Origin: Martelella limonii
GTDB taxonomy: Bacteria > Pseudomonadota > Alphaproteobacteria > Rhizobiales > Rhizobiaceae
Direction: 5' to 3'
Assembly (NCBI RefSeq): GCF_013344475.1
Contig: NZ_JABUOU010000008.1
Location: forward strand, 124,001 to 188,000
DNA: 64,000 bases
The translations under genes and the position numbers were made by a program. Positions within the stretch are counted from its first letter, which is position 1, and each line of letters begins with the position of its first letter. The notes below the pieces were generated by a model. The model saw only the letters and a list, made by a program, of their open reading frames with translations. It did not search any database and was not told the DNA's origin. Below, one piece after another: positions 25,416-34,223 of this stretch.

Positions 25416-26501
25416 ACCGTAGCGCACCGTCGCGGCGCGCGAGACGGTGGGCGTGACGGCTGCGGCATAGGGCTGCTGGGACAGCGCGACGGCATCGTTG
25501 ACGACCAGCGTGGTGATCTTTCCGGCGCGCACATCGCCGAAGGTCTTGCCGGCGAAGATCTCCAGCGTATTCGTGCCGAGGCTCGATATGTTTTCGAGCA
25601 CCTTCGATTGCGCGCCCTGCCCGATGGCAACGACGCTCACCACCGAAGCAATGCCGATGATGATGCCGAGCATGGTGAGAAAGCTTCTCAGCTTGTGCGC
25701 CCACATGGACACAAGCGCCATCTGGAAAGCCTCTCCCAGCGCCGCACCGAACCGGAAGGGCGATCGCTTCTGATGCGGCCCTTGCGTCTCGCGCCCGGCA
25801 GCCCGGCCACCCTCGCGCGTGAGCGTGTCCGCGGTGATCTCGCCATCGGCGATCTCGATGATCCGGGCGGCGCGGCTTGCCACCTTCGGATCATGGGTCA
25901 CGATGATGACGGTGTGACCTTCGGCATTCAGCTCCTCGAGGATTTCGAGGACATCATCGCCGCTGCGCGAATCGAGCGCGCCGGTCGGCTCGTCGGCAAG
26001 GATGACATTGGCGCCGTTCATCAGGGCGCGAGCGATCGAAACGCGCTGCTGCTGGCCGCCGGACAACTGCCCCGGGCGGTGACCGGTGCGGTCTGCCATC
26101 CCGAGCCGTGCGAGCAATGCCGCAGCGCGCGTGCGCCGCGACGACGCTGCGATCCCGGCGTAGATCGCGGGAATTTCGACATTGCCGATCGCATTCAGCT
26201 CGGGCAGAAGGTGGTAGCGCTGGAAGATGAAGCCGAAGTGTTCGCGTCTGAGCGCGGCCAGTTCATCGCCGTCCAGGCTCGAAGCCGCGCGCCCGGCGAT
26301 CCGGTATTCGCCGGAGGTCGCCTGATCGAGACAGCCGAGGATATTCATCAGGGTCGACTTGCCGGAACCCGACGAGCCGATGATGGCCACCATCTCGCCC
26401 TCGGCGATATCGAGGGTGACGCCCTTCAGCGCCTCGATCTCCTCGTCGCCGGTCCTGTAGGCGCGGCGGATGCCGGAGAGACTGATGAGAGGGGTGTTCA
26501 T
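24552..26501 (-). CDS. macB: MacB-type ABC efflux protein (ATPase fused to permease)
   Basis: 649 residues, the normal MacB length. N-terminal ATPase with Walker A GSSGSGKST, signature LSGGQQQRVSIARAL, Walker B NVILADEPTGALD and switch His THDPK. Then a membrane helix near 275-300, a large periplasmic domain (about 300-520) and three C-terminal helices, with the conserved ending GYLPARSASKLDPVAALSGE. It follows macA by 3 bases. Together they form a tripartite pump that removes macrolides, peptides or lipids through a TolC-like channel, which is not encoded here. The 3-prime end overlaps the run-on part of the opposing serine hydrolase frame. Confidence 0.94.
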   Translation of the reverse strand: MNTPLISLSGIRRAYRTGDEEIEALKGVTLDIAEGEMVAIIGSSGSGKSTLMNILGCLDQATSGEYRIAGRAASSLDGDELAALRREHFGFIFQRYHLLPELNAIGNVEIPAIYAGIAASSRRTRAAALLARLGMADRTGHRPGQLSGGQQQRVSIARALMNGANVILADEPTGALDSRSGDDVLEILEELNAEGHTVIIVTHDPKVASRAARIIEIADGEITADTLTREGGRAAGRETQGPHQKRSPFRFGAALGEAFQMALVSMWAHKLRSFLTMLGIIIGIASVVSVVAIGQGAQSKVLENISSLGTNTLEIFAGKTFGDVRAGKITTLVVNDAVALSQQPYAAAVTPTVSRAATVRYGSVESNALVNGVGAAYFTAKALELEQGSLFNEADVRTRSQDAVIDANTRDTLFAAGEDPIGKVILAGNVPVRVIGVVKTSQTGFGSSGNLSLYMPYTAVQTRALGKTTLRSVILRVDDGYDMRDAENAVTALLTQRHGTQDFYILNTDDIRETITSTAMTLALLITAIAVISLVVGGIGVMNIMLVSVSERVSEIGVRMAVGARRSDILLQFLIEAIIVCLIGGCLGIAAALGFGSLLTALSSGFTVLYSPGSIVAAVICSTLIGVTFGYLPARSASKLDPVAALSGE

Positions 26502-26504
26502 GGC

Positions 26505-27707
26505 TCAAAACCCCATCCGTGGCGGGCCGCGCATGCCCTCGCCGGCCGCATTCGCGTTGCCGGGGATATCGCCGGTGACCACGCGCTGGCCCTCGCTGAG
26601 GCCGGACGTCACCTCGGCCCTGACGCGGTTGTCGAGGCCGACCTCGATCTCGGTAGGCCTGATTTCACCGGCGCCATCCAGCACTTGAACCGTGTAACGG
26701 CCTTCGCCATCGGGCGTCGTGAGAACCGAGGACGGTATGGTGAGCACATTGCTCGCCGTGCCGAGGACGATCTCGACCTCCGCCGTCATGTAGGTCCTGA
26801 GCTTGCCGTCATCGTTTGGAACGGTGAACACGCCATTATAGTAGACGGCCTCCGACGAGGACGAACTGGTTGACGATGATGACGAGAAGCTCGAGTCGTT
26901 CTTGACCGATTCAGGCGCCGGCTCGATGGTTTCGAGCGTTGCGCGATAGACCGTATCGGGATCGCCGAACACGGTGAAGGAAACGGGCATGCCGGGGGAC
27001 ACCTTGGTGATATCCGCCTCGGAAATTTCGGTGCGCACCGTCATGCGGTCGAGCTGGCCCAGAACGACGATGGTCGGGGCCGACTGCAGCGCATTCACCG
27101 TCTGCCCTTCCTGGCTGACGATGGCAAGCACGGTGCCGTCGCTGGGCGCGGTGATCCTGGTATAGCCGAGATTGACCTTGGCCGTGTCGACCGCGACCTC
27201 TGCCTCGACGATCGCCGCCTGGATCGCCGCGATCTGGGCGGTGGTGACGCCGACCTCGGCAAGCGCGCTCTCATAATCGGCGCGGCTTCCCGTGTTCTTC
27301 CTGAGCAGTTCGGTGTAGCGCTCAAGCTTCTGCCTGTTGAGCGTCAGCGTCGCCTGTTTCTCCTGAAGCTGCGCCTTGGCGTTGTCGAGCGCTGCATTGG
27401 CGGTACGAAGTGCGTTTTCCTGGGTGCCGGAATCGATCTCGGCGATCAGATCGCCCTGCCTGACCTTGTCGCCGAGCTTCACGGCGACGGAGGTGATGCG
27501 GCCGGAAGCCTGGGCCCCGACGGCAACAAGACCGACAGGCTTCACGATGCCGGTGGCGAGCACGGTTTCCTCGATATCGCCGCGTGTGACAACCGCCGTC
27601 GCCGGCAGATCTCCCTTCGGTTTTTCGTAACGGCTCCACAACCAATACCCCGCCCCGCCCAGAACAATAAGAGCAAAAGCGGTGGTTGCGATTGTGCGGG
27701 ATTTCAT
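26505..27707 (-). CDS. macA: MacA-type periplasmic adaptor (HlyD/RND membrane-fusion family)
   Basis: 400 residues from the ATG at 27707 (GAAGG upstream). The 14 upstream in-frame codons lack support. N-terminal anchor helix (TIATTAFALIVLGGAGYWLW), biotinyl-lipoyl domain halves (GLVAVGAQASGRITSVAVKL and ITAPSDGTVLAIVSQEGQTV), an alpha-helical hairpin between them, then beta-barrel and membrane-proximal domains. A stretch made almost only of Ser (FSSSSSTSSSSSE, about residues 278-290) interrupts the barrel region, where many MacA proteins have a shorter polar loop. It links MacB to an outer-membrane channel. Confidence 0.93.
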   Translation of the reverse strand: MKSRTIATTAFALIVLGGAGYWLWSRYEKPKGDLPATAVVTRGDIEETVLATGIVKPVGLVAVGAQASGRITSVAVKLGDKVRQGDLIAEIDSGTQENALRTANAALDNAKAQLQEKQATLTLNRQKLERYTELLRKNTGSRADYESALAEVGVTTAQIAAIQAAIVEAEVAVDTAKVNLGYTRITAPSDGTVLAIVSQEGQTVNALQSAPTIVVLGQLDRMTVRTEISEADITKVSPGMPVSFTVFGDPDTVYRATLETIEPAPESVKNDSSFSSSSSTSSSSSEAVYYNGVFTVPNDDGKLRTYMTAEVEIVLGTASNVLTIPSSVLTTPDGEGRYTVQVLDGAGEIRPTEIEVGLDNRVRAEVTSGLSEGQRVVTGDIPGNANAAGEGMRGPPRMGF

Positions 27708-28081
27708 CTTCGGACCTTCGGTTGGCAGCGGCGGCGCTGAACAGTGCATCCCACCTCATACCGGAGGGCGAACCTGCCCGAAAGCATTCAGATCAATCAG
27801 CACCACGGCAGGAACCCGATTTTCGAATTGCTTTCGCCGCGACCGGCATCGGAATTCATGCACGGAACCCGCGCGAAAATCGCTTCCCGCGCGATCTTGG
27901 TACCTGAAGAAGATGGCATTTCTCTGCACCTTTCGGCACAGCGCGGCGGGAGGAGGCTGGTCAACGGTTGCCGTGAGGCGAAAACAGGCAAGCTGAGGAG
28001 ATCGCCCTGGCGTTCGTTTCACCGCCTCTCCGCAGAACCAGACAGACCTTCGTCGTCTTCCAGCAAATCCGCCTGAGCCTC
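27708..28081. other. Intergenic region upstream of macA
   Basis: About 370 bases between macA and the small ferredoxin-fold gene. It must contain the macAB promoter, but I see no confident promoter hexamers, dyads or small gene. Short open frames on both strands have no family likeness. Confidence 0.4.
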
Positions 28082-28414
28082 TCAGGCCGGGGCGTACTGG
28101 TCGCCGTCGAGGACATGATGGTGGACACGGCCGGTGAACATTTCCAGAAGGCCCTTGGTGACTTCGCGACCTCTTGAGCGGACGTCGGATTCCAGCGCCT
28201 TCGCCACAGCATCGAGATTGTCGTAGCGAACGCCCATGACGAGGGCATATTCGGGAGCGCCCTCATCGCGCTCTACGCCGAAATAGACCTGGAGGTCCTG
28301 CGCGCCGGGAAATTGCCGCCATATCGGAATGAGATTGTCGTGGACATAAGCCTTGAACTCGGCCTCACGGCCCTCATGGATCGTGCCTTCGAAAAGGGCA
28401 TAACGGATGATCAT
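28082..28414 (-). CDS. Small dimeric alpha/beta-barrel-type protein of unknown function
   Basis: 110 residues, ATG preceded by AGGAAGGACACG. The pattern MIIRYALFEGTIHEGREAEF, then DLQVYFGVERDEGAPEYALV, fits a ferredoxin-like dimeric alpha/beta barrel (EthD, Dabb or antibiotic-monooxygenase-like families). No catalytic residues can be assigned. It is the last gene of the minus-strand group with gluconate 5-dehydrogenase, gluconokinase and a beta-hydroxyacid dehydrogenase (87-base gap), so it may have a minor role in sugar-acid metabolism. Confidence 0.65.
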   Translation of the reverse strand: MIIRYALFEGTIHEGREAEFKAYVHDNLIPIWRQFPGAQDLQVYFGVERDEGAPEYALVMGVRYDNLDAVAKALESDVRSRGREVTKGLLEMFTGRVHHHVLDGDQYAPA

Positions 28415-28501
28415 GTGCGTGTCCTTCCTGGACCTTCCATGAACGGAAGGAACCCTGTTGAAGATCGAGGCTTTACCCTGCCCCCGGTGCGATCTGCCGG
28501 A

Positions 28502-29386
28502 TCAGCCCGGCGCGGTGTCGCCGTCGAGCAGCCGCATCATTTCGGCCGAATCCTTCGACCCGAGCCCGGCGGCAACGAGCAGCCGGTGAATCTCCGTAAC
28601 CTGACCGGTCATCGGCAGCGGCGTACGGGTCTTCAGCGCGAAGGCCTGCAGGCTGTCGAGGTCCTTCAGCATGTTGTCGATCCGGCCCGTCGGGGTGTAA
28701 TCGCGCGCCGCAAACTTGGCCATGAACTCCTGCATGATGCTGCTGTCGGCACGGCCGCCGGCGAGTGCCTGCGGGATTGCGGCAGCATCGACGCCGCCGG
28801 CTTCGGCAAGCTTGACGGCTTCGGCGACGGCCTGAAACTGGACAGCGCAGAACAGCTGGTTGATCAGCTTTGTCGTCTGCCCTGCCCCGCTCGGGCCCAT
28901 CAGCGTGTAATTGGCGCAAAGGTCCGCCATCACCGCGCGGGCCTTCTCGAAATCATCGCGCGTGCCGCCTGCCATCACCGTCAACCGGCCGGAAAGCGCG
29001 CCCGGCGCGCCGCCGGAAAGCGGGCAATCGACCCATCCCATGCCGGTTTCAGCAAGGAGCTTTTCCGACATTTCGGCTGTCACCTTCGGATCGATCGATG
29101 ACATGTCGATCAGGAGCTTGCCGGAACTTGCCGCTTCGGCAACGCCATTTGCGCCGAAGACCACGGCCTTGACGATATCGGCATGGTTCAGGCTCATGAT
29201 GATGAAGTCGGCAGCGCTCGCGGCCTCTTTCGGATTTGCGGCGGCGCGGGCGCCGAGCGCGACAAGCCTCTCGACCTTGGCAGCATCCAGATCGGAGATG
29301 AAGACCGTGTGCGCCTTCTCGAGAAGACGCGTGGCAATCGCCGTGCCCATGATGCCTGCGCCGATGACGGCGATTTTCTCACTCAT
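28502..29386 (-). CDS. NAD(P)-dependent beta-hydroxyacid dehydrogenase (GarR/6-phosphogluconate dehydrogenase superfamily)
   Basis: 294 residues from the ATG at 29386 with GGAGGGAGC upstream. The start overlaps the end of the gluconokinase gene by 8 bases. Rossmann motif GAGIMG, substrate loop DCPLSGG and catalytic Lys in TTKLINQ. The family reduces or oxidises short beta-hydroxyacids such as tartronate semialdehyde or 3-hydroxyisobutyrate. In a gluconate/idonate cluster a sugar-acid or tartronate-type substrate is likely, but not determined. A paralogue lies at 38599. Confidence 0.88.
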   Translation of the reverse strand: MSEKIAVIGAGIMGTAIATRLLEKAHTVFISDLDAAKVERLVALGARAAANPKEAASAADFIIMSLNHADIVKAVVFGANGVAEAASSGKLLIDMSSIDPKVTAEMSEKLLAETGMGWVDCPLSGGAPGALSGRLTVMAGGTRDDFEKARAVMADLCANYTLMGPSGAGQTTKLINQLFCAVQFQAVAEAVKLAEAGGVDAAAIPQALAGGRADSSIMQEFMAKFAARDYTPTGRIDNMLKDLDSLQAFALKTRTPLPMTGQVTEIHRLLVAAGLGSKDSAEMMRLLDGDTAPG

Positions 29387-29900
29387 TGTCTGCTCCCTCC
29401 GTTGCATTCAAGAATGCAAGCGACGTCTCGATGATGAGACCTTGTTCCATGGCGCAATCAACCTCTAGAACGTCTTGCTCGCCATAGGTGGCTTCGAGTG
29501 TCGCAAGCTGGCTGTCAAGCAGCGAGACCGGCATGCAATGTCCCGGCCGGTTGACCATGCGCGCGGCAAGCACCGCACGATCCCCGGTCAGGTGGATGAA
29601 GCGGAGTTCCGGCCCGGCGCGATCGCGCAACAGGTCGCGGTAGCGCTTTTTCAGCGCGGAACAGGCAATGACGACGCCACCGTCTTCGCCCGCGTCCGCA
29701 AGCGCCTTGCCAATCTTTTCCAGCCAGGGTTTGCGGTCATCATCATCGAGCGGGCTCCCGGCGCGCATCTTGTCCACATTGGCTTGCGGGTGGAGGCTGT
29801 CGCCTTCGACGAAACGGACGCCGAGGCGCTGCGCAAGCAGGCTGCCGGCGGATGACTTTCCGCAGCCGCTCACGCCCATGACGACGACGACGCTTTTCAT
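29379..29900 (-). CDS. gntK: Gluconokinase, GntK/IdnK type
   Basis: 173 residues. Walker A GVSGCGKSS near the N-terminus, the substrate region FVEGDSLHPQANVDKM and the family motif ACSALKKRYRDLLR. It phosphorylates D-gluconate to 6-phosphogluconate with ATP in the cytoplasm, feeding the Entner-Doudoroff or pentose phosphate routes. The length is normal. The start is one base from the end of the gluconate 5-dehydrogenase gene, so they are cotranscribed. Confidence 0.95.
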   Translation of the reverse strand: MKSVVVVMGVSGCGKSSAGSLLAQRLGVRFVEGDSLHPQANVDKMRAGSPLDDDDRKPWLEKIGKALADAGEDGGVVIACSALKKRYRDLLRDRAGPELRFIHLTGDRAVLAARMVNRPGHCMPVSLLDSQLATLEATYGEQDVLEVDCAMEQGLIIETSLAFLNATEGADNE

Positions 29901-29901
29901 G

Positions 29902-30666
29902 TCAGACGCTCACCGTGATGCCGCCATCGACGGCGAGCACATGACCGTTCACGAATGAAGAGGCCGGCGATGCGAGGAAGACGGCCGCGCCGACAAGTTC
30001 TTCGACATTGCCCCAGCGGCGCGCGGGGGTGCGGTTTTCGAGCCAGGCCGAAAATTCGGGATTGTCGACCAGCGCCTGGTTGAGCGGCGTCTTGAAGTAT
30101 CCGGGCGCAATGCCATTGATCTGCAGTCCGTATTTGGCCCAGTCCGTGCACATGCCGCGGGTCAGGTTGCGTACAGCGCCCTTGGTGGCCGTGTAGGGCG
30201 CGATGCCGGGACGCGCCAGCTCGCTCTGGACCGAGCAGATATTGATGATCTTGCCGCTGCCGCGCTTGATCATGTGGCGTGCGACAGCCTGAGCGGTGAG
30301 GAAAACGCCGGTGATATTGGTATCCAGCAGCCGGTGCCATTGCTCTTCCGGGAAATCTTCGAGAGGCGAGCGATACTGGATGCCGGCATTGTTGATCAGG
30401 ATCTCGATCGGGCCGACCGTCTCCTCGATGGCGTTGATGCCATCTTCAACCGCGTGCTTATCGGTAACATCGAAAGGGGCGGCATAGGCCTTGATGCCCT
30501 GTTCCTCGAAAGCCTTGACGGCCGCTGCCGTGCGCTCGGCATTTCTGTTGTTGACGACCGGGATCGCCCCCTGGGCTGCAAGCCCCGACAACAGCGCGTG
30601 GCCGATGCCCTGGCTTGAACCCGTTACAAGGGCAAGCTTTCCATCGAGTCTGAAGATGTCGGACAT
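29902..30666 (-). CDS. idnO: SDR-family gluconate 5-dehydrogenase (5-keto-D-gluconate reductase)
   Basis: 254 residues from the ATG at 30666 (GAAGAGGAAACC upstream); 12 upstream codons are rejected. Cofactor motif TGSSQGIG, NNAGIQYR, catalytic Ser in CSVQSE and Tyr-x-x-x-Lys in YTATK, ending with NGHVLAVDGG. It interconverts 5-ketogluconate and gluconate. Together with idonate 5-dehydrogenase, encoded divergently, and gluconokinase it gives the known L-idonate pathway: idonate, 5-ketogluconate, gluconate, 6-phosphogluconate. Confidence 0.9.
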   Translation of the reverse strand: MSDIFRLDGKLALVTGSSQGIGHALLSGLAAQGAIPVVNNRNAERTAAAVKAFEEQGIKAYAAPFDVTDKHAVEDGINAIEETVGPIEILINNAGIQYRSPLEDFPEEQWHRLLDTNITGVFLTAQAVARHMIKRGSGKIINICSVQSELARPGIAPYTATKGAVRNLTRGMCTDWAKYGLQINGIAPGYFKTPLNQALVDNPEFSAWLENRTPARRWGNVEELVGAAVFLASPASSFVNGHVLAVDGGITVSV

Positions 30667-30748
30667 GGTTTCCTCTTCCCTTTGGCCGGCGCGATCGGGC
30701 ATTTTTTGTCCGGATGAACGGCAGTATCAGCGCCTTTTCCGATTGATC

Positions 30749-30776
30749 TTGACTTAACTGTTATCGATAACATAAT
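30749..30776 (+). promoter_or_regulatory. idnD promoter with embedded operator
   Basis: TTGACT, a 16-base spacer and CATAAT (5/6 matches each). The operator TGTTATCGATAACA fills most of the spacer, so a bound repressor would exclude RNA polymerase. Confidence 0.65.
30759..30772. promoter_or_regulatory. LacI-family operator 1 (idnD / idnO-gntK divergent region)
   Basis: Perfect palindrome TGTTATCGATAACA between the divergent idnO and idnD genes. It is identical to operator 2 and one base different from operators 3 and 4. It resembles sites of gluconate/idonate repressors such as GntR and IdnR. Confidence 0.8.
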
Positions 30777-30890
30777 CAAGGCTAAAATCAGCGCGGAAGC
30801 GTCCGCCCTCGCAATCGGACGATGACCTCAGGGCTCAGGAAAGCCGGTCATCGCCGTGAGGCCGGGCAATGCTCACAATGGGAGGTCGTG

Positions 30891-31925
30891 ATGAAAGCTG
30901 CGATTATTCATGCTGCAAAGGACTTGCGCATTGAAGACATGGAACCGGAGGCCGCCGGTCCCGGTCAGGTGGAAATCCGCATCGGCGCGGGCGGCATATG
31001 CGGCTCGGATCTGCACTATTACAATCACGGCGGTTTCGGCGATGTGCGCATCCGCCACCCCATGATCCTCGGCCATGAGGTCGCCGGCACGATTACCGCC
31101 CTTGGCCGGGGCGTGAGCCAGTTCGCTGTCGGCGATCGTGTCGCGATCTCCCCTTCCCGTCCCTGCAATGCCTGCAAATATTGCCTGAAGGGGTTGCAGA
31201 ACCACTGCATGAACATGCGTTTTTATGGCAGCGCCATGCCGATGCCGCACATCCAGGGCGCGTTCCGTGAAACTCTGGTGGCCGAAGCCTGGCAATGCCA
31301 CAAGGTCGCCGACCATGTTTCCCTTGGCGAGGCCGCGATGGCAGAGCCGCTGGCGGTGACGCTGCATGCCGTTTCGCGTGCGGGTTCGCTTCTGGGCAAG
31401 CGCGTTCTGGTGTCCGGCTGCGGGCCCATCGGCGCGCTGTGCATCGTCTCCGCCCGCGCCCATGGCGCGCGGGAGATTGTCGTGACCGATGTTCTGGATG
31501 AGGTTCTGCCCTATGCCCAGGCTGTCGGCGCCAACCGCGTCATCAATGTTGCGAACAAGCCTGAGGATCTCGCGGCCTATGCGGCGGGCAAGGGCTATTT
31601 CGATGTCATGTTCGAGGCCTCCGGCAACGCCCGCGCGCTTGCCAGCGGCCTGCAGGCGCTTGCCCCGCGCAGCGTGCTGGTGCAACTCGGCCTTGGCGGT
31701 GAAGTCGGCCTGCCGCAAAACATGGTGGTGTCGAAGGAGATCGATATCCGAGGATCATTCCGCTTCCATGAGGAATATGGCCTCGCGGTCGATCTCCTCA
31801 ATCAGGGGCTGGTCGACGTCAAGCCGCTCATTTCCGAAACCTATCCGCTCTCCGATGCCGTCAATGCCTTCGAGACCGCCAGCGACCGCGCGCGATCAAT
31901 GAAGGTGCAGCTGGCTTTCGAATAA
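30891..31925 (+). CDS. idnD: L-idonate 5-dehydrogenase (zinc medium-chain dehydrogenase)
   Basis: 344 residues from the ATG at 30891 with GGGAGG upstream. Catalytic zinc ligands in GGICGSDLHYYNHGG and GHEVAG, and the four-Cys structural zinc site CNACKYCLKGLQNHC. The NAD(P) motif reads VSGCGPIGALC. The spacing HYYNHGGFGDVRI is characteristic of idonate dehydrogenases. It oxidises L-idonate to 5-ketogluconate, the substrate of the divergently encoded reductase. Transcription is probably blocked by the operator in its promoter. Confidence 0.92.
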   Translation: MKAAIIHAAKDLRIEDMEPEAAGPGQVEIRIGAGGICGSDLHYYNHGGFGDVRIRHPMILGHEVAGTITALGRGVSQFAVGDRVAISPSRPCNACKYCLKGLQNHCMNMRFYGSAMPMPHIQGAFRETLVAEAWQCHKVADHVSLGEAAMAEPLAVTLHAVSRAGSLLGKRVLVSGCGPIGALCIVSARAHGAREIVVTDVLDEVLPYAQAVGANRVINVANKPEDLAAYAAGKGYFDVMFEASGNARALASGLQALAPRSVLVQLGLGGEVGLPQNMVVSKEIDIRGSFRFHEEYGLAVDLLNQGLVDVKPLISETYPLSDAVNAFETASDRARSMKVQLAFE

Positions 31926-31968
31926 CGCCGGCCTGGCGCCGGCCACCTGCTGAAGTGCATCCCATTGA

Positions 31969-31998
31969 AAACGCCCCGGCCGCAAGACCGGGGCGTTT
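31969..31998. terminator. Terminator between idnD and the ABC importer genes
   Basis: A perfect 11-base stem AAACGCCCCGG / CCGGGGCGTTT with an 8-base loop. It ends in TTT on the plus strand and, by symmetry, on the minus strand, so it can serve both convergent transcripts. Confidence 0.8.
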
Positions 31999-32026
31999 CA
32001 TCTGCGGGGGAGGACCCGCCTGAGGC

Positions 32027-33130
32027 TTACTGGACGCCCCAGATTTTCTTGTATTCGTCGCGATAGCCATTGCCCGGATCGAATGTGTTTTCCGGTCCGC
32101 CGTCATATTCGACATTGTCCTTGGTCACCACGTGGAATGGCGCAATATAGCCGGACCAGTCCTGGCCCGCGAAGGCCCGGTTCAACTCATCGACGAGCTG
32201 CCAGCCCTGCAGGTAAAGCGGTTCCGCCACGGTGACGGCCTGATACTGCCCGGCGCGGATGCGCTGATAGGCGCTTTCCGAACCGTCGCCGGCAGCGACA
32301 TTGACCGGAGCGCCATCGCCCGGCAGGCCTGCTGCTGCAAGCGACGGCCCCATGAAGTCGAAATATAGGTCGTTGATCGCCAGCGAATGCGTCCACTTGT
32401 CTCCGTATTTCTGCAGGAGCGAGGTGGTAAGCTGCGGCATGCGCTGGGACGTCTCAGCAATTGGCGTATCGACATATTCGAGCACCGTGCCGCCGAGATC
32501 CTCGATCTGCTTTTTCATCTCATCGGCTTTGGCGATGGCGATGGCATAGGTCGAGTCGGTAAAGATGATCACGCCCGGCTTGCCGTCGGCATCAACGAAG
32601 GCCCAGTCGGCAGCCGCCTTGGAAACATTCATCGGATCGGTGGTGACATTGGTGAAGATGCCGAGATCGGCATCGGGGCCAGCGGCAGGCGCTGCATGCC
32701 ATGCGACCATCGGAATGCCGGCAGCCTTGGCCTGCTCCATGGCGGGGCCTTGTTCGACGGCATCAAAACCATTGATGATGATGCCATCGGGCTTCAGCGC
32801 CATGGCCTGCCCGAAGGCGGCGGTTCGGCCGGCAATCGAGCCGGCGCCGTCGAGCGTCGTCACCTTCCAGCCGACAGAGTCGGCTGCTTCACCAATACCA
32901 TCTACCACTTTCAGGATGCCGCCATTTTTCATGTCTGCGGCCAGCACCACGATGGTCTTGCCGCTTTCGGCCTTCGGGCCGCTGGTCGGGCCGTCCCAGG
33001 TCGTGACCTGGGTGGCATAGCTGTCGACGAAGCTCTTGGCATCCGACATCGCATCCGCCAGGGCCGGCCCTGCCAGCGCGAGCATGGCAGCCGTTCCCGC
33101 CATCATCTGAATAAAAGTTCTGCGTTTCAT
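32027..33130 (-). CDS. Ribose-type (CUT2) ABC importer substrate-binding protein
   Basis: 367 residues. Twin-Arg-like or Sec leader MKRRTFIQMMAGTAAMLALA ending near GPALADA. Periplasmic-binding-protein type 1 fold: TIVVLAADMKNGGILKVVDG, DGIIINGFDAVEQ, a C-terminal lobe with VNVAAGDGSESAYQRI. It should bind a monosaccharide or aldonate in the periplasm. It is last of the binding protein, permease, ATPase set, all on the minus strand behind operator 2. The ligand is inferred from the regulon as gluconate- or idonate-like. Confidence 0.9.
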   Translation of the reverse strand: MKRRTFIQMMAGTAAMLALAGPALADAMSDAKSFVDSYATQVTTWDGPTSGPKAESGKTIVVLAADMKNGGILKVVDGIGEAADSVGWKVTTLDGAGSIAGRTAAFGQAMALKPDGIIINGFDAVEQGPAMEQAKAAGIPMVAWHAAPAAGPDADLGIFTNVTTDPMNVSKAAADWAFVDADGKPGVIIFTDSTYAIAIAKADEMKKQIEDLGGTVLEYVDTPIAETSQRMPQLTTSLLQKYGDKWTHSLAINDLYFDFMGPSLAAAGLPGDGAPVNVAAGDGSESAYQRIRAGQYQAVTVAEPLYLQGWQLVDELNRAFAGQDWSGYIAPFHVVTKDNVEYDGGPENTFDPGNGYRDEYKKIWGVQ

Positions 33131-33172
33131 GTATTCCTCCCGTTTGAAAAAGGACTTCCGCTCCCGTGAAGC

Positions 33173-34210
33173 CTATTTTGGCGCGGCGCGTTTGGTGCTG
33201 GCGCCGCGTTTACGCTGGGCGTAACCCGCGATGCCGATGGCGACCAGAAGCGTCACACCGTTGAACAGCGGCTCGACGAAGAAAGAACCACCGAATTGCT
33301 GGATGCCGGAGATACCCACGGCCAGGATGATCACGCCAACCACCGTGCCCCAGACGTTGACGCGGCCGGGCTTGATGGTTGTGGACCCGAGAAACGCGCC
33401 CACGAGAGCCGGCAAGAGATATTCAAGCCCGACGCTCGCCTGTCCGATCCGGAGCTTGGAGGCCAGGAGGACCCCTGCCAGCGCTGACAGGAAGCCCGAG
33501 CTGATGAATGCGCCGATGACGAATTTGCGGACCGGAATACCGTTCAGGGCGGCGGCCTTGGGATTGGCCCCGATGGCATAGAGGTAACGGCCGATCGGCA
33601 GATATTCGAGCGCGATCCACATCAGCAGCGCTATGCCGAGCACATAGAAGCCGGTGATCGGCAGACCGAATATCATGGTGCCGTTGAGGTCGTAGAACCC
33701 CTGCGGAAGGACGCCCACGACCTGCCGTCCACCGGTGTGCCACAGCGCGATCGCATAGAGCACCGTGCCGGTGCCGAGCGTGGCGATGAAGGAATCGATC
33801 TTTGCGACTTCAACGAGAAAGCCGTTGATGAGGCCGGTCAGGCTGCCGAGCGCGAGCACGATGAGGACGGCAGCCGGCCAGGGAATCCCAAAGACGGTCT
33901 GCAGGCTGATGGCCAGAATGTGCCAGAGAACGATACCGTAGCCGACCGTCAGGTCGATCCGCCCTGCCGCCATCGGGATCATCGCCGCCAGCGACAGGAT
34001 CGCGATGATGGCCTTGTCCGAGATGATGGAGCGGACATTCAGCAGCGTCGGAAAGGTATTCGGCAGCATGATCGAGAACAGGATGATCAACAGCGCCGTG
34101 AGAATGACCAGACCATAGACAGGCAGAAAACGCCCGATCCGCTGTGCCGCCGAAAGACCCTTGAGTTCCGCTCTGGTGGGTTCCAGGGCGGTTGATTCCA
34201 GTGATTGCAT
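33173..34210 (-). CDS. Ribose-type ABC importer permease, RbsC family
   Basis: 345 residues with 8-10 hydrophobic helices (GLVILTALLIILFSIML at the start) and the family loop IGRYLYAIGANPKAAALNGI that contacts the ATPase. It forms the membrane channel of the importer. It is 13 bases downstream of the ATPase gene and 42 bases upstream of the binding-protein gene, so it belongs to one operon. Confidence 0.92.
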   Translation of the reverse strand: MQSLESTALEPTRAELKGLSAAQRIGRFLPVYGLVILTALLIILFSIMLPNTFPTLLNVRSIISDKAIIAILSLAAMIPMAAGRIDLTVGYGIVLWHILAISLQTVFGIPWPAAVLIVLALGSLTGLINGFLVEVAKIDSFIATLGTGTVLYAIALWHTGGRQVVGVLPQGFYDLNGTMIFGLPITGFYVLGIALLMWIALEYLPIGRYLYAIGANPKAAALNGIPVRKFVIGAFISSGFLSALAGVLLASKLRIGQASVGLEYLLPALVGAFLGSTTIKPGRVNVWGTVVGVIILAVGISGIQQFGGSFFVEPLFNGVTLLVAIGIAGYAQRKRGASTKRAAPK

Positions 34211-34223
34211 TTTATCCTCCCGT

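Noticed and set aside
27744-28076. Plus-strand frame of 110 codons in the macA upstream region
   Set aside because: No family likeness, unusual composition, competing frames on both strands, no clear ribosome-binding site.
31600-31925. Idea that idnD and the ABC importer form one operon
   Set aside because: They are convergent, and a perfect terminator lies between their stop codons.
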